Assembly (NCBI RefSeq): GCF_031846525.1
Contig: NZ_JAVRHM010000019.1
Span: forward strand, 20,100 to 84,099
DNA from: Autumnicola patrickiae
GTDB lineage: Bacteria > Bacteroidota > Bacteroidia > Flavobacteriales > Flavobacteriaceae
Length of the DNA: 64,000 bases
Direction of reading: 5' to 3'
This document shows, piece after piece, positions 22,437 to 30,243 of this stretch. The notes under the pieces were generated by a model. That model ran no database searches. It was given only the letters and a program-made list of their open reading frames with translations, and was not told where the DNA came from. Numbering within the stretch: position 1 is the first letter of the stretch; each line of letters starts with the position of its first letter. The translations under genes and the position numbers were made by a program.

Positions 22437-23474
22437 ATGCTGGATTTTATAGTTGTTGGAGCCGCACAGGCAGGTTTGTCTATGGCTTATTACTTAAAAA
22501 AACTGAATAAAAGCTTTCTTCTGGTAGATAAAGAAGCTTCAATAGGTGCTTCATGGCGCAATCGTTGGGATTCCCTTACCTTATTTACACCTTCGGAATT
22601 TAATAATCTTCCCGGTCTGGATTTTCCGGGAGCTAAAGGATATTATCCTTCTAAAGATGAGGTCGCAGAATATTTTCAAGCTTATGCAGAAGAATATGAT
22701 TTTCCCATTCAGTTTAATACATTAATTGAAAAAATACTCCAGAGAGAAAACCATTTTCTTCTGAAAAGTCCGCAGGGAGATTTAAAGGCAAAAAATGTAA
22801 TTGTCGCCACCGGACCATTTCATATACCCTACATCCCTTCTTTTTCTGAAAAAATTGATCCTGAAATTTTTCAGGTTCACAGCAACTATTACAAGAATCC
22901 AGATCAACTGAAGCCGGGGAAAACTATGGTGGTTGGTGCGGGAGATTCGGGATTTCAGATCCTGGACGAAATATCGCGAGGAGAATCTAATGTATATTTT
23001 TCCGGAACAAGCAACGTGAGAATCCTTCCGCAGGAAATATTAAGAAAAACATTATTCTGGTGGTTAAAAAAGTCCGGGATTCTTGGCTTCAGTAAAGATT
23101 CGTGGATAGGAAAGAAACTTAGCACCTCCAGACAGCCTATTATAGGAACCGATGTAAAGGCTATCCTCCGGCGGGAAAATGTAACGCTAGTTGGAAAGGT
23201 TAAAAATGCTGAAGGAAACATTGTTTACACTGAAAATAAAGAGATAACGGATCTGAAAAATATTGTTTGGGCAACTGGATATCGTCCAAACTTCACATGG
23301 ATTGAAGGGCTGGAATTAACAGAAAACGGATATCCTGAACATCATCGCGGAGTAAGTAACATAGACGGACTCTATTTTATAGGGTTGCCCTGGCTCTACA
23401 CCCGCGGCTCTGCCACACTTGGCGGAATAAAAAAAGATGCCAAATACCTTGCAGATTATATTTCCAACGAATAA
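22437..23474 (+). CDS. Flavin-containing monooxygenase-like NAD(P)/FAD oxidoreductase (CzcO-like)
   Basis: The 345-residue product starts MLDFIVVGAAQAGLSMAYYL, a dinucleotide-binding fold at the very N-terminus (normally GxGxxG; here GAAQAG), so the ATG at 22437 is correct although the frame stays open 71 codons further upstream. Next come ASWRNRWDSLTLFTPSEFNNLPGLDFPG, typical of CzcO/YhiN-type flavoproteins, NVIVATGPFHIPYIP, and a second nucleotide fold MVVGAGDSGFQI for NADPH. IVWATGYRPNFTW is the conserved ATG-Y motif near the C-terminus. It may oxidise a small lipophilic or sulfur/nitrogen-containing substrate. A promoter box lies directly in front and the next gene, brkB-like, follows in the same direction. 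Confidence 0.88.
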   Translation: MLDFIVVGAAQAGLSMAYYLKKLNKSFLLVDKEASIGASWRNRWDSLTLFTPSEFNNLPGLDFPGAKGYYPSKDEVAEYFQAYAEEYDFPIQFNTLIEKILQRENHFLLKSPQGDLKAKNVIVATGPFHIPYIPSFSEKIDPEIFQVHSNYYKNPDQLKPGKTMVVGAGDSGFQILDEISRGESNVYFSGTSNVRILPQEILRKTLFWWLKKSGILGFSKDSWIGKKLSTSRQPIIGTDVKAILRRENVTLVGKVKNAEGNIVYTENKEITDLKNIVWATGYRPNFTWIEGLELTENGYPEHHRGVSNIDGLYFIGLPWLYTRGSATLGGIKKDAKYLADYISNE

Positions 23475-23652
23475 ACTCTTCTCTCCAATCTTACCACAAA
23501 AACTAGTGAAATTAAATTTCAACTAAAGTTAAAGTACCTTTAAAGGCTTTTGATAACCAACCTCTTTCCTGTAATTTGAAAAACCAATAGGATTGGGAAG
23601 ATATTTCCATATAAGATTTAAACTTCCGCTCCGGTTAAATCAGAAAAAACAA

Positions 23653-24552
23653 ATGTCTGAACACGTGCGCGAAATAAAAGGGATTAAATCCCCAACAAAA
23701 ATTCAAGGCTCAGGATGGAAAAAGATAGGATTCAGCGTAAAGGATCAAATTGCTGAAGATAACGTTTCCATTGTTTCTGCCGGAGTCGCTTTTTACGCTT
23801 TTCTTGCAGTTTTCCCGGCAATTTTGGCGCTGATTTCCATCTACGGACTCGCCGTTAGCCCCGAGCAAATTCAGAGCCAATTATCACAATTATCGGGAAT
23901 GATGCCGCAGGAAGCCTTTGGGATACTGGAAAGCCAGATAGAGAATTTTATGTCTACCTCGGGATCAACACTTGGATGGGGAACGGCTTTTGGTATCCTT
24001 TTCAGTTTATGGAGTGCCAACAAAGGAACAAAATCTTTATTTACAGGAGTAGACATTGCGTACGGACCTAACAAGCCACGCGGATTTATAAAAGAAAATG
24101 CGCTTACCCTACTGTTTACCTTAGGTGCCGTTATACTTATAATTATTAGTATGGCTCTTATTGTTGCGTTCCCGGCCATTGTACATATGTTGGGGCTCCC
24201 ATCTGGGATTGAAACGCTAATTAGTTATGGACGCTGGTTACTACTTGCTGCCATCGTGGTCTTTTTTCTTTCGCTGGTATACAAATACGCTCCTCCCCGT
24301 ACTACGCCCGCCTTCAAATGGGTATTACCCGGTGCTCTTCTAGCCACTATTCTGTGGTTAATCGCTTCCTGGGGCTTTTCATATTACGTAAGCAACTTTG
24401 GAAGTTATGGCGAAGTCTACGGCTCAATTTCCGCAGTAGTCGTACTTATGCTATGGCTTTTTCTTACCAGCTTTATCATTCTTCTTGGAGCTGAATTAAA
24501 TTCTGAAACAGAAAAATATATCCGGAAGGAATCACATCCTGATAAGAAATAG
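23653..24552 (+). CDS. YihY/BrkB family inner-membrane protein
   Basis: A protein of about 299 residues with six membrane helices after a 45-residue cytoplasmic N-terminus. The segment DNVSIVSAGVAFYAFLAVFPAILAL is the hallmark of the YihY/BrkB (UPF0761) family; later helices include GAVILIIISMALIVAFPAIV and SISAVVVLMLWLFLTSFIILLGAELNSE, the conserved C-terminal GAELN motif. The family is often called ribonuclease BN by mistake; the true role is unclear, possibly transport or envelope integrity. I place the start at ATG 23653 (MSEHVREIKG) and not at the earlier ATG 23593, whose 20 extra codons look unlike the family. It ends 13 bases before the convergent AbiC-like gene. Confidence 0.88.
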   Translation: MSEHVREIKGIKSPTKIQGSGWKKIGFSVKDQIAEDNVSIVSAGVAFYAFLAVFPAILALISIYGLAVSPEQIQSQLSQLSGMMPQEAFGILESQIENFMSTSGSTLGWGTAFGILFSLWSANKGTKSLFTGVDIAYGPNKPRGFIKENALTLLFTLGAVILIIISMALIVAFPAIVHMLGLPSGIETLISYGRWLLLAAIVVFFLSLVYKYAPPRTTPAFKWVLPGALLATILWLIASWGFSYYVSNFGSYGEVYGSISAVVVLMLWLFLTSFIILLGAELNSETEKYIRKESHPDKK

Positions 24553-24565
24553 GCCTCTTTTGGAG

Positions 24566-25639
24566 TCATATGTATTCAATATCAAATATTGGATCAGGAT
24601 CTTTGCACTTCCTAGCTGTCTTCTCCTTTACTTTAAGCTTGTCGAATTCTTTAATAAGCTCTCTTTCACCATCATAGATTATAGAATCAAGAATTAAATT
24701 TCTATTCAGGTTATGAACCATTCGATAATCACTAAAAAACTTGTTCCCTTCCTCCCACTCAGGAGCATAAGCTACATAATTATAGAAGAGCATAAGTTGC
24801 TCGTAATTTGAAAGTTGTGCTCTAAGAAGATTCAGGTAATTCCTTTTTCTTTTATACTTTAAAAAAGTTTTTTTCTGATCTGCAACAAATTTTACAGTTT
24901 GAAAAAGGTGTCTGTAATAGTGTCCTAATTTATTTTCATGACCTTGTAAAATTTTATATTTGGCAATTACAAAACTTTTATAAAAATAATCTTCGGATTG
25001 TCCCTCTGTAAATTCCAGAAACCTGCTGGCATGTTCTTCTACAAGAGGGGTCAGTTCATCGAAGGCATGTGAGTTTATGGCTCCAAAAAAAAAAGAATGG
25101 TAAGCTGTGTCGAACTCTTTTCCCTTAAAACCTCCCTCTTTTAAAATGAAATTATAAATAATTCTCAATTCATTTTCTAAATATTGAAAAACATCTCTGC
25201 CATTCACTTCTTTATAGTCTAATTTCCCTTCGGAATTTCTTTCCGTAATCATCAGTTTAATTTCCTTTACATTTTCCTTATGTAAGCGAATCATCTCATA
25301 AAATTTTCCTTCAAATTGATTAATATTATTCTGTTGCTTTTGAAGTTTAATTTCTTTCTGAAAATTCTTTATCTGAATCTGGTTGGCTCGAAGCTGCATG
25401 TAAAATGCTAAAAACGTTCCTAATATTCCCGCAATGGCTAGAAAAGGAGTAGCCAATCCTTCTAAAAAATAATCCAGATAACCTGCTTCCTTGTGATCCC
25501 ATTGAACTTCGGGAGTAATTGCTGCAACTAGCCAAGGAGCTATAAATGCAGTTAAAATTGCAAAAACAGAAAGACTAATCAATAACTTTACAGTCGTGTC
25601 CCATAGTTTTAATTCCTTATTTTCTTTCTTTTTTCCCAC
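24566..25639 (-). CDS. Putative AbiC-type phage abortive infection protein (putAbiC)
   Basis: This 357-residue protein matches the putAbiC family pattern. Two N-terminal membrane helices (about residues 16-40 and 58-82) are followed by a helical domain beginning with the diagnostic NNINQFEGKFYEMIRLHKEN, then HYYRHLFQTVKFV near residue 240 and YLNLLRAQLSNYEQLMLFYNY near 270. AbiC-like proteins abort phage infection in lactococci; how they sense phage and which target they poison is not known. It is a single gene between brkB and hemL, on the minus strand, with lower GC than both neighbours, consistent with acquisition as a one-gene defence unit. No other defence gene, transposase or attachment site is next to it. 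ATG at 25639. Confidence 0.8.
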   Translation of the reverse strand: MGKKKENKELKLWDTTVKLLISLSVFAILTAFIAPWLVAAITPEVQWDHKEAGYLDYFLEGLATPFLAIAGILGTFLAFYMQLRANQIQIKNFQKEIKLQKQQNNINQFEGKFYEMIRLHKENVKEIKLMITERNSEGKLDYKEVNGRDVFQYLENELRIIYNFILKEGGFKGKEFDTAYHSFFFGAINSHAFDELTPLVEEHASRFLEFTEGQSEDYFYKSFVIAKYKILQGHENKLGHYYRHLFQTVKFVADQKKTFLKYKRKRNYLNLLRAQLSNYEQLMLFYNYVAYAPEWEEGNKFFSDYRMVHNLNRNLILDSIIYDGERELIKEFDKLKVKEKTARKCKDPDPIFDIEYI

Positions 25640-25746
25640 TACCTGACGAATTTATAAAGCAGTTCTCTTAAAATTTAGAAGAAGTACTAGCTAATTTTTG
25701 TTTCATTACAACACAATCTAAGGTATCACTCCAAACATACTTACTT

Positions 25747-27036
25747 CTAAAGATCTTTTGCAACTTTCTCTACCGCTGCGATGGTTTTATCCAGGTCTTC
25801 ATAAGACAAGGCTTCGCTTATAAACCAGGTTTCAAAAGCACTCGGGGCAATATAAATTCCGTTTTCCAGTAATCCGTGGAAAAATTTATTGAATTTACCG
25901 TTGGATGCCGCCGTCGCTGCAGAAGCAAAATCGAGTACAGGCTCTTCAGAAAAATGAACCGAAATCATTGAGCCCATTCTGTTAATCGTATGAGGAACAT
26001 CATTAGATTTCAGAGCCTTTTCTATTCCTTTATGTAAATATTCAGTTTTCTCGTCTATGCTTTTATAGATTTCAGGATTATCATGCAACTCCTGAAGCAT
26101 CGCCATCCCGGCAGCCATCGCCAGCGGATTCCCACTTAAGGTTCCTGCCTGGTAAACCGGCCCAACCGGCGCCAGGTAATCCATAATTTCGTTGCGCGCA
26201 GCAAAAGCGCCGACTGGCAGTCCGCCTCCAATCACCTTTCCAAAACACACAATATCGGCATTTACTCCAAGTCTTTCCTGGACTCCACCTTGTGCAAGGC
26301 GGAATCCGGACATTACCTCATCAAAAATTAGTAGAATATCGTTTGCATCACACAATTCCCTTAGCCCTTCCAAAAATCCTTCTTTAGGAGGAATACAGCC
26401 CATATTTCCGGGAACAGGCTCAATAATTAGACAGGCAATTTCGCCTTTATTCGCGTCAATTAATTGTTTTACGCTTTCCAGGCTGTTATAGGTAGCAAGC
26501 AAAGTGTCTTTCGCGGTACCTTCAGTCACACCGGGACTATTTGGTGTCCCAAAAGTAATCGCTCCGCTTCCCGCCTGGATCAGAAAACTATCACTATGCC
26601 CGTGATAACAACCGGAAAATTTGATGATTTTTTCTTTTCCGGAGAAACCGCGTGCAAGTCGTACAGCACTCATACAAGCTTCAGTTCCGGAATTCACCAT
26701 TCTTATTTTGTCGATATTCGGAACCATTTTTACCGCCAGTTCGGCTATTTTAGTCTCAATTTCGGTTGGAGTTCCAAAGGAAGTTCCCTTTTTCGCCCTT
26801 TCCACAAGCGCATCGATAACCGGTTTATGGGCATGCCCTAAAATAAGCGGACCCCAGGAATTAATATAGTCGATAAGCTCGTTGCCATCTTCATCATAAA
26901 TATAAGCGCCCCTGGCTTCTTTTATAAAAATTGGCTCTCCGCCAACCGCTTTAAACGCTCGAACCGGAGAATTTACCCCACCGGGAATTACTTTTTGAGC
27001 TGAAGCGAATAACTCGCTGCTTCTTTTATAAATCAT
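25747..27036 (-). CDS. hemL: Glutamate-1-semialdehyde 2,1-aminomutase
   Basis: HemL makes 5-aminolevulinate from glutamate-1-semialdehyde in the C5 route to heme, using pyridoxal phosphate. The 429-residue protein begins YKRSSELFASAQKVIPGGVNSPVRAFKAVGGEP, the classical start. The PLP lysine lies in DIVCFGKVIGGGLPVGAF near residue 264, with LIFDEVMSGFRLA upstream, NSGTEACMSAVRLARGF near 120 and YQAGTLSGNPLAMAAG after. It is the last of a minus-strand series with the LysM lipoprotein gene 19 bases upstream. HemW, encoded 15 kb away, acts later in heme handling, but the two are not in one operon. Confidence 0.96.
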   Translation of the reverse strand: MIYKRSSELFASAQKVIPGGVNSPVRAFKAVGGEPIFIKEARGAYIYDEDGNELIDYINSWGPLILGHAHKPVIDALVERAKKGTSFGTPTEIETKIAELAVKMVPNIDKIRMVNSGTEACMSAVRLARGFSGKEKIIKFSGCYHGHSDSFLIQAGSGAITFGTPNSPGVTEGTAKDTLLATYNSLESVKQLIDANKGEIACLIIEPVPGNMGCIPPKEGFLEGLRELCDANDILLIFDEVMSGFRLAQGGVQERLGVNADIVCFGKVIGGGLPVGAFAARNEIMDYLAPVGPVYQAGTLSGNPLAMAAGMAMLQELHDNPEIYKSIDEKTEYLHKGIEKALKSNDVPHTINRMGSMISVHFSEEPVLDFASAATAASNGKFNKFFHGLLENGIYIAPSAFETWFISEALSYEDLDKTIAAVEKVAKDL

Positions 27037-27055
27037 AAATACTGGATTCTAATTA

Positions 27056-27856
27056 TTAATTAATATACAACAGCTGGCCAATGGAAATCGTGGTTCCATC
27101 CAGATCATTAGATCGTTGTAAATCGGCCACCGTCGTGTTATAGCGCTTTGCTATAGAATATAAAGTATCACCTTTTTGAACAAGGTGCGTGGTACCGCCC
27201 CTGTTTCCATCAGCGACATCTGCGTAACTTTTTGAAGGTCTACCCAAAACTTCTTCATCAAACCGCTGAAGCTGATATCTTTCAATCAAATCGATTAGCT
27301 TATTTGGATATTTTCGATCTGTAGCATAACCGGCTCTTTTTAAACCTCTCGCCCAGCCTTTGTAATCATCGATATCAAGTTCAAACAATTCGGCATAACG
27401 GCGTCTTTCGGCAAGAAAAAGAGAATGATCGCGATACGAATATTTTGGGTGATTATATTTTCTGAAGCATTCCTGGCTCGCATCATCGTCGTGATAAATC
27501 TTGCCACCGTTCCAGCCATGACATTTTATTCCGAAATGGTTATTTGCATTTCTGGACAACCTGCCTTTTCCCGCTCCAGATTCCAAAATACCCTGGGCAA
27601 GCGTAATACTCGCTGGAATTTTATAGAGTTGCATTTCTTCCTGCGCAATGGGAGCAAACATCGCGATGTACTGCTCCACACTTTCGGCGTGGCTAACGGG
27701 AGCCGGGGCACCTTCAGGAATGTGCCGTTCTGCTTCTCCCCGTACCACAACTTCCCTATCGGAAGTTCTTTCTGTGGTTGCCACTTTTTTCTTGCTTCCG
27801 CAGGAATAGATAAAAATACTCAGTACAAATAGTAAGAGAATTCGGTTTATCTTCAT
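27056..27856 (-). CDS. Glucosaminidase (GH73) lipoprotein with C-terminal LysM domain
   Basis: I place the start at the second ATG (27854-27856, MKINRILLLFVLSIFIYSC), which gives a proper lipoprotein leader with the lipidated Cys at about position 19 and avoids overlap with the upstream gene. The mature protein has a glucosaminidase domain (about residues 60-200; ITLAQGILESGAGKGRLSRNANNHFGIKCHGWNG with the catalytic Glu in LESG, and the YRDHSLFLAERRRYAELF and YATDRKYPNKLIDLIERY blocks) and one LysM repeat at the end (HLVQKGDTLYSIAKRYNTTV). It likely trims peptidoglycan during growth or division, held at a membrane by its lipid. It is cotranscribed with the ACC-deaminase-like gene (1-base gap) and hemL. 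Confidence 0.92.
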   Translation of the reverse strand: MKINRILLLFVLSIFIYSCGSKKKVATTERTSDREVVVRGEAERHIPEGAPAPVSHAESVEQYIAMFAPIAQEEMQLYKIPASITLAQGILESGAGKGRLSRNANNHFGIKCHGWNGGKIYHDDDASQECFRKYNHPKYSYRDHSLFLAERRRYAELFELDIDDYKGWARGLKRAGYATDRKYPNKLIDLIERYQLQRFDEEVLGRPSKSYADVADGNRGGTTHLVQKGDTLYSIAKRYNTTVADLQRSNDLDGTTISIGQLLYIN

Positions 27857-27857
27857 T

Positions 27858-28796
27858 TCAAATTTCAATTAGAGGTAAATTCTTTTTCGCCAAACGCCTG
27901 TTCATTCCTTCAATTCCCTGAAGTCCGCCGGTATGGATAGCCAGAATTTTAGCATTATCAGGAAAATCGCCATTTTCAATCATTGCAAAAATACCAAAAA
28001 GTAATTTGCCTGTGTAAACGGGATCGAGCTGAATGTGATATGTTTTTTTAAAATTATTTATAAAGTTGATAAGTTCCCGGTTCACCTTTGCATAACCACC
28101 AAAATGAAAGGAGGTCGAAATTTGCCAATTATCGGCCTTAGTGAACTTTTTTACTTCGGAAGTAAGAAAATCTCCCTTTAATGCTGAAAATCCGAGTACT
28201 TTTTGATCTTTTGAAGTTGAATTTATTATGCCGGCAATGGTGCCGCCCGTTCCCACTGAAGTACAGATGTAATCGAATGCTTTATCTTCAGGTTTAAGGA
28301 TCTCTTCGCATCCTTTTATGGCCAGTTTATTGGTTCCGCCTTCCGGAACGAGGTAGAAATCGCCTAATTCCTGCCTTAGAGCTTCAAGAAAGTCCGGATC
28401 TTCCTTTTTTCGGTACTCCTCACGTGAAATAAACTTAAATTCCATTCCGCAGGAGCTGGCAAACTTAAGTGTAGGGTTAGATTTTAAAGTTTTCGGCAAA
28501 TCCACAGCCAGTTCCTCTCCCCTAATCACTCCCACAGTATCGATATTTGCCATTTTTCCGGCAGCACCTGTGGCGGCGATATGGTTGGAAAACGCACCTC
28601 CAAAAGTGACAATTTTCGGCCTTCCCTGCGTAATTGCTTCCTGAATATTGTACTTAAGCTTTCTGAATTTATTTCCGGAAATTTCAGGATGTAAAAGATC
28701 TTCCCGCTTTAAGTAAACCGAAATATTCTTAGCCGAAAATTTCCCGATAAACTCGTTGGGAACAGCAATTTCTTCAGTTTTAAAAATATCAGCCAT
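27858..28796 (-). CDS. PLP-dependent ACC deaminase / D-cysteine desulfhydrase family enzyme
   Basis: A fold-type II PLP enzyme of about 312 residues. From the ATG at 28794-28796 it reads MADIFKTEEIAVPNEFIG; the frame extends 22 codons upstream, but those overlap the preceding gene. The PLP lysine lies in EISGNKFRKLKYNI, and FGGAFSNHIAATGAAG, TSVGTGGTIAGII and ILAIHTGGLQGIEGMN are family motifs. Members open 1-aminocyclopropane-1-carboxylate or desulfurise D-cysteine; sequence alone does not separate these, and free-living flavobacteria more likely use the latter. A TTG-N20-GATCTTTG promoter-like pair ends only 8 bases before the ATG. One palindromic repeat (27962) and one degenerate copy (28111) lie in its frame. 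Confidence 0.85.
   Translation of the reverse strand: MADIFKTEEIAVPNEFIGKFSAKNISVYLKREDLLHPEISGNKFRKLKYNIQEAITQGRPKIVTFGGAFSNHIAATGAAGKMANIDTVGVIRGEELAVDLPKTLKSNPTLKFASSCGMEFKFISREEYRKKEDPDFLEALRQELGDFYLVPEGGTNKLAIKGCEEILKPEDKAFDYICTSVGTGGTIAGIINSTSKDQKVLGFSALKGDFLTSEVKKFTKADNWQISTSFHFGGYAKVNRELINFINNFKKTYHIQLDPVYTGKLLFGIFAMIENGDFPDNAKILAIHTGGLQGIEGMNRRLAKKNLPLIEI
27962..27977. repeat. Palindromic repeat, coding copy in the ACC-deaminase-like gene
   Basis: GAAAAT, CGCC, ATTTTC: perfect six-base arms; on the coding strand GAAAATGGCGATTTTC, one change from the consensus, read as IENGDFP. Confidence 0.5.
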
Positions 28797-28837
28797 TTCA
28801 CAAAGATCAAAAAGCGGAAGATGCAAAACAATGAATG

Positions 28838-29164
28838 TTACAGATAATTTAGAAAAGCCCAAAAACTTCTTCGGTTCAAATATTGGCCGTCACTTTCCAT
28901 TTTATAAGCTTCCCGTTCAAAACTTATATTTAAATAAGCTTTATGAGAATCTTTATGTCTAAGCAAACGTATGAGAAATTCTATAAAATACCAGATATAA
29001 AAGAAAACAACGAGCAATTCCAATTGTTGCCGCAAATGGATGCGCTCGTGATTAATTAGCAGCCTGTCGTCCTTTAGCCACGGATATTTTAGAATTATAA
29101 AAGGCCAGAGGGTGATCCCTTTAAAGCCTTTGCCAAGCAAATATTTGTTCACGACCAGAATCAT
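28838..29164 (-). CDS. Small membrane protein with HExxH-like motif
   Basis: A 108-residue protein with one clear membrane segment (LELLVVFFYIWYFIEFLIRLL, cut at about residues 49-68). Residues 39-43 read HERIH, an HExxH pattern as in zinc metallopeptidases, followed by RQQLE; further on FEREAY provides a Glu that could be a third ligand. I know of short, conserved flavobacterial proteins of this form but no established function; a degenerate peptidase relative of the M56/M48 type is possible. It starts at ATG 29164, divergent from the DUF5522 gene by 31 bases, and ends 41 bases before the ACC-deaminase-like start, so it probably heads the same operon. Confidence 0.65.
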   Translation of the reverse strand: MILVVNKYLLGKGFKGITLWPFIILKYPWLKDDRLLINHERIHLRQQLELLVVFFYIWYFIEFLIRLLRHKDSHKAYLNISFEREAYKMESDGQYLNRRSFWAFLNYL

Positions 29165-29183
29165 ACTTTCAAGATAAGAATTG

Positions 29184-29191
29184 TATTTTTG
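29184..29191 (+). promoter_or_regulatory. -7 box for a leaderless mRNA
   Basis: TATTTTTG, exact match to TAnnTTTG, five bases before the ATG at 29196. Transcription would begin at or next to the A of the start codon. Confidence 0.6.
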
Positions 29192-29195
29192 TGCT

Positions 29196-29366
29196 ATGAG
29201 TTTTTTTAAGAAAAAAATTCCGTTAGAAGAGGGCGATTATTACCTCACGCCTGAGGGCTACAAATGCTTTACAGAACAGTACCATTTAAAGCGTGGCTAT
29301 TGCTGTGAAAGCGGTTGCCGGCACTGCCCGTATGGTTACAATAAAAAAACAAACCGGCAGGACTAG
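29196..29366 (+). CDS. DUF5522 family cysteine-rich small protein
   Basis: A 56-residue protein starting MSFFKKKIPLEEGDYYLTPEGYKCF at ATG 29196; five extra codons upstream in the frame overlap the promoter box. The four cysteines in the block RGYCCESGCRHCPYGY (two adjacent Cys, then CxxC-like spacing) suggest a metal site, probably zinc or iron. The pattern YYLTPEGYKCFTEQYHLKRG...CRHCPYG is that of the DUF5522 family, found as short stand-alone proteins in Bacteroidota and as a C-terminal part of some oxidoreductases. Function unknown. About 200 bases of non-coding sequence follow before the DUF4136 gene, in which I see only AT-rich promoter-like sequence. Confidence 0.8.
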   Translation: MSFFKKKIPLEEGDYYLTPEGYKCFTEQYHLKRGYCCESGCRHCPYGYNKKTNRQD

Positions 29367-29568
29367 CCCTGAGAAACAGATTGCCAGAGCAACAAATTGT
29401 TTTTAATCGGCATGATTCTTGAGTCCTTTTTTGAAGGACGAAAAGCTTTTTCTTTGCTCCTTTTTTAAATTAAATGAGTAATAACCTATTTTTTTAGAAA
29501 GGTCAGAAAATTTTATTATCGCTAATATTTCGTTCCAAACAAGAACATATCATCAAAACTATACACCT

Positions 29569-30114
29569 ATGAAAATCCTAAGATTTACACCGTTCCTGTT
29601 GCTTTTTGCAGTTTTGTTTACTTCCTGCAGTACGGTAAGAGTAGCTTCAGATTACGATCGCGAAGCAAATTTTGATTCTTATAACACCTTTGCTTTTTTT
29701 AAACCCGGTATTGATCGCGCAGAAATTTCTGACCTTGACAAAAAGAGGATTTTAAGAGCGATTGAGCAAGAAATGTTGGCGAAAGGCTTTACGAAATCTG
29801 AAGAACCAGACCTTTTAGTGAGCATCTTCACGAAAACCAACGAAAACATTAATGTTTATCAAAATAACATGATGCCTGGTTGGGGTTATGGCTGGGGATG
29901 GAATCCATGGTTCTGGGGATCTGGTTTTAACACCGTAAACCGCACCAGTGAAGGAACTTTGTACCTCGATCTTGTAGATGCCGAATCCCGAGAGCTTGTA
30001 TGGCAGGGAATGGGAACTGCCGCTCTTGCTGAAAAAGTTGAAAGAAAACAGGAGAGAATAAACGAAATTGTAGCCAAAATCCTGGAGAAATATCCTCCCG
30101 GAACAAAAGAATAA
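29569..30114 (+). CDS. DUF4136 lipoprotein
   Basis: A 181-residue envelope lipoprotein. The leader MKILRFTPFLLLFAVLFTSC places the lipid on Cys20. The DUF4136 domain follows: VASDYDREANFDSYNTFAF, DKKRILRAIEQEMLAKGF, PDLLVSIFTKT, then a Gly/Trp-rich loop GWGYGWGWNPWFWGSGFN, EGTLYLDLVDAESRELVWQGMG and a final amphipathic helix IVAKILEKYPP. This domain is widespread in Bacteroidota and Proteobacteria outer-membrane lipoproteins of unknown role. It is a single transcription unit with its own terminator 26 bases after the stop. Confidence 0.9.
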   Translation: MKILRFTPFLLLFAVLFTSCSTVRVASDYDREANFDSYNTFAFFKPGIDRAEISDLDKKRILRAIEQEMLAKGFTKSEEPDLLVSIFTKTNENINVYQNNMMPGWGYGWGWNPWFWGSGFNTVNRTSEGTLYLDLVDAESRELVWQGMGTAALAEKVERKQERINEIVAKILEKYPPGTKE

Positions 30115-30139
30115 ATACGCTCTAAAGTATTATAGATTG

Positions 30140-30166
30140 AAGCCTCTTTTTTAGAGGCTTTTTTTA
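30140..30166 (+). terminator. Rho-independent terminator
   Basis: AAGCCTCT, loop TTTTT, AGAGGCTT followed by seven T residues. Confidence 0.88.
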
Positions 30167-30243
30167 TTTATATAGCTGCACCTGCGCTGCATGATTTTGC
30201 CAGCTGATTTTTGTATCTTTAATACAACGCATCGCTCTAATTT

